Assembly (NCBI GenBank): GCA_024682035.1
Contig: JAIKZS010000173.1
Location: forward strand, 1-64,000
Direction: 5' to 3'
Length of the DNA: 64,000 bases
DNA from: Bacteroidaceae bacterium
Lineage (GTDB): Bacteria > Bacteroidota > Bacteroidia > Bacteroidales > Bacteroidaceae
Under the pieces are notes generated by a model. It saw nothing but the letters and a program-made list of their open reading frames with translations. It had not been told where the DNA came from and made no database searches. A program made the translations under genes and the position numbers. Positions 63,708-64,000 of the stretch are shown here, piece by piece (position 1 is the first letter of the stretch; every line of letters begins with the position of its first letter).

Positions 63708-63771
63708 AAATCATTACATTTACATTGTGAACATATACAGAAGTCAAACATTGTGTACTTCTTTGGTTTTG

Positions 63772-63815
63772 CAAAGATATAAATAAATTTTAGTACCTTG
63801 CAATACAAAGTACTA
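63772..63815 (-). promoter_or_regulatory. padR-pspC promoter with palindromic operator candidate
   Basis: On the minus strand the -7 box TATCTTTG is at 63772-63779. At 63791-63815, overlapping the -33 region, lies a 25-bp inverted repeat with arms TAGTAC and GTACTA and an inner TTG/CAA pair, with one mismatch in ten positions. Such a site fits binding by the PadR dimer encoded downstream. Confidence 0.5.
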
Positions 63816-63873
63816 TAAAAATGTAACAGATTTACAATATTTAACCTTTCAACATCCTAACACATTATTATAA

Positions 63874-63908
63874 TAAAAAACCAGGCCTTGTTTCTCAACA
63901 AAGCCTGG
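63874..63908 (-). terminator. Terminator of a minus-strand gene beyond the window
   Basis: CCAGGC-TTGTT (63881-63891) pairs with AACAA-GCCTGG (63897-63908), and on the minus strand a run of six T follows. No minus-strand gene in the window ends here, so the terminated gene lies to the right. The last 90 bp contain no recognisable gene. Confidence 0.7.
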
Positions 63909-64000
63909 CTTACAACACAAACACAAAATAAAACACGACAAAACTACTATTCAATTAGCCTGTCAATGCATAAAAATATATGCATTAGTATGATGTGATT

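Overview
The window is about 64 kb of a Bacteroidota chromosome, most likely order Bacteroidales (Prevotellaceae/Bacteroidaceae-like; genus not resolved). Support comes from many families largely confined to that phylum (DUF3078, DUF4421, DUF4738, an HU/CCDC81-SPOR protein, a TonB receptor), Rnf genes in the order rseC-rnfB-C-D-G-E-A, and several promoters of the Bacteroidota type (TTTG, 19-20 nt, TAnnTTTG). Most of the window is ordinary core genome. There is no prophage or CRISPR array, and the only visible mobile element is a decayed ISL3-family transposase.

1-17.4 kb holds an anaerobic (cobalt-early) cobalamin locus. It starts with a TonB receptor and a secreted CbiK-like chelatase. Four fused corrin-ring enzymes follow (CbiH-CbiC, CbiE-CbiT, CbiG-CbiF, CbiJ-CbiD), then a BtuF-like lipoprotein and BtuC permease. 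After the IS relic come PduO-type adenosyltransferase and CbiA on the minus strand, and the lower-ligand genes cobU, cobT, cobS and cobC on the plus strand. CbiL, CbiP, CbiB and a BtuD next to BtuFC are not present here; the one FecE/BtuD-type ATPase in the window is 44 kb away at 55.3-56.3 kb.

17.4-18.3 kb is a gene-free stretch between convergent genes. It contains a seven-copy degenerate repeat, a 19-bp inverted repeat and a 28-bp AT palindrome. 18.3-21.3 kb is a redox and oxygen-defence cluster: a DUF134/NifX regulator with two apparent operators, thioredoxin, a double-rubredoxin protein, and one reading frame joining a ferredoxin to rubrerythrin. YaaA (peroxide stress) and a DUF4421 protein follow. 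23.5-29.7 kb is the seven-gene Rnf operon, whose RnfB carries a second Fe-S domain; a possible small RNA lies just beyond rnfA.

29.8-48 kb contains DUF3078, YidC, a phosphoesterase, tRNA-Asp, a lipid kinase, an acyl-CoA-ligase-like enzyme, a two-gene operon of a phosphatidylserine-decarboxylase-like lipoprotein and a membrane SpoIIE/PP2C phosphatase, an HMA metal-binding protein, a large GH78 rhamnosidase, MenD and a Nudix hydrolase. 47.8-64 kb contains a FadL-type porin, a cysteine-less redoxin, a DEAD-box helicase, the HU-SPOR protein, an XRE regulator, an ABC ATPase with a MATE exporter, a DUF1573-OPT transporter-DUF1460 operon, DnaB, IspE, and a PadR-PspC envelope-stress pair.

All functional calls rest on motif and family recognition by eye; no database search was possible.
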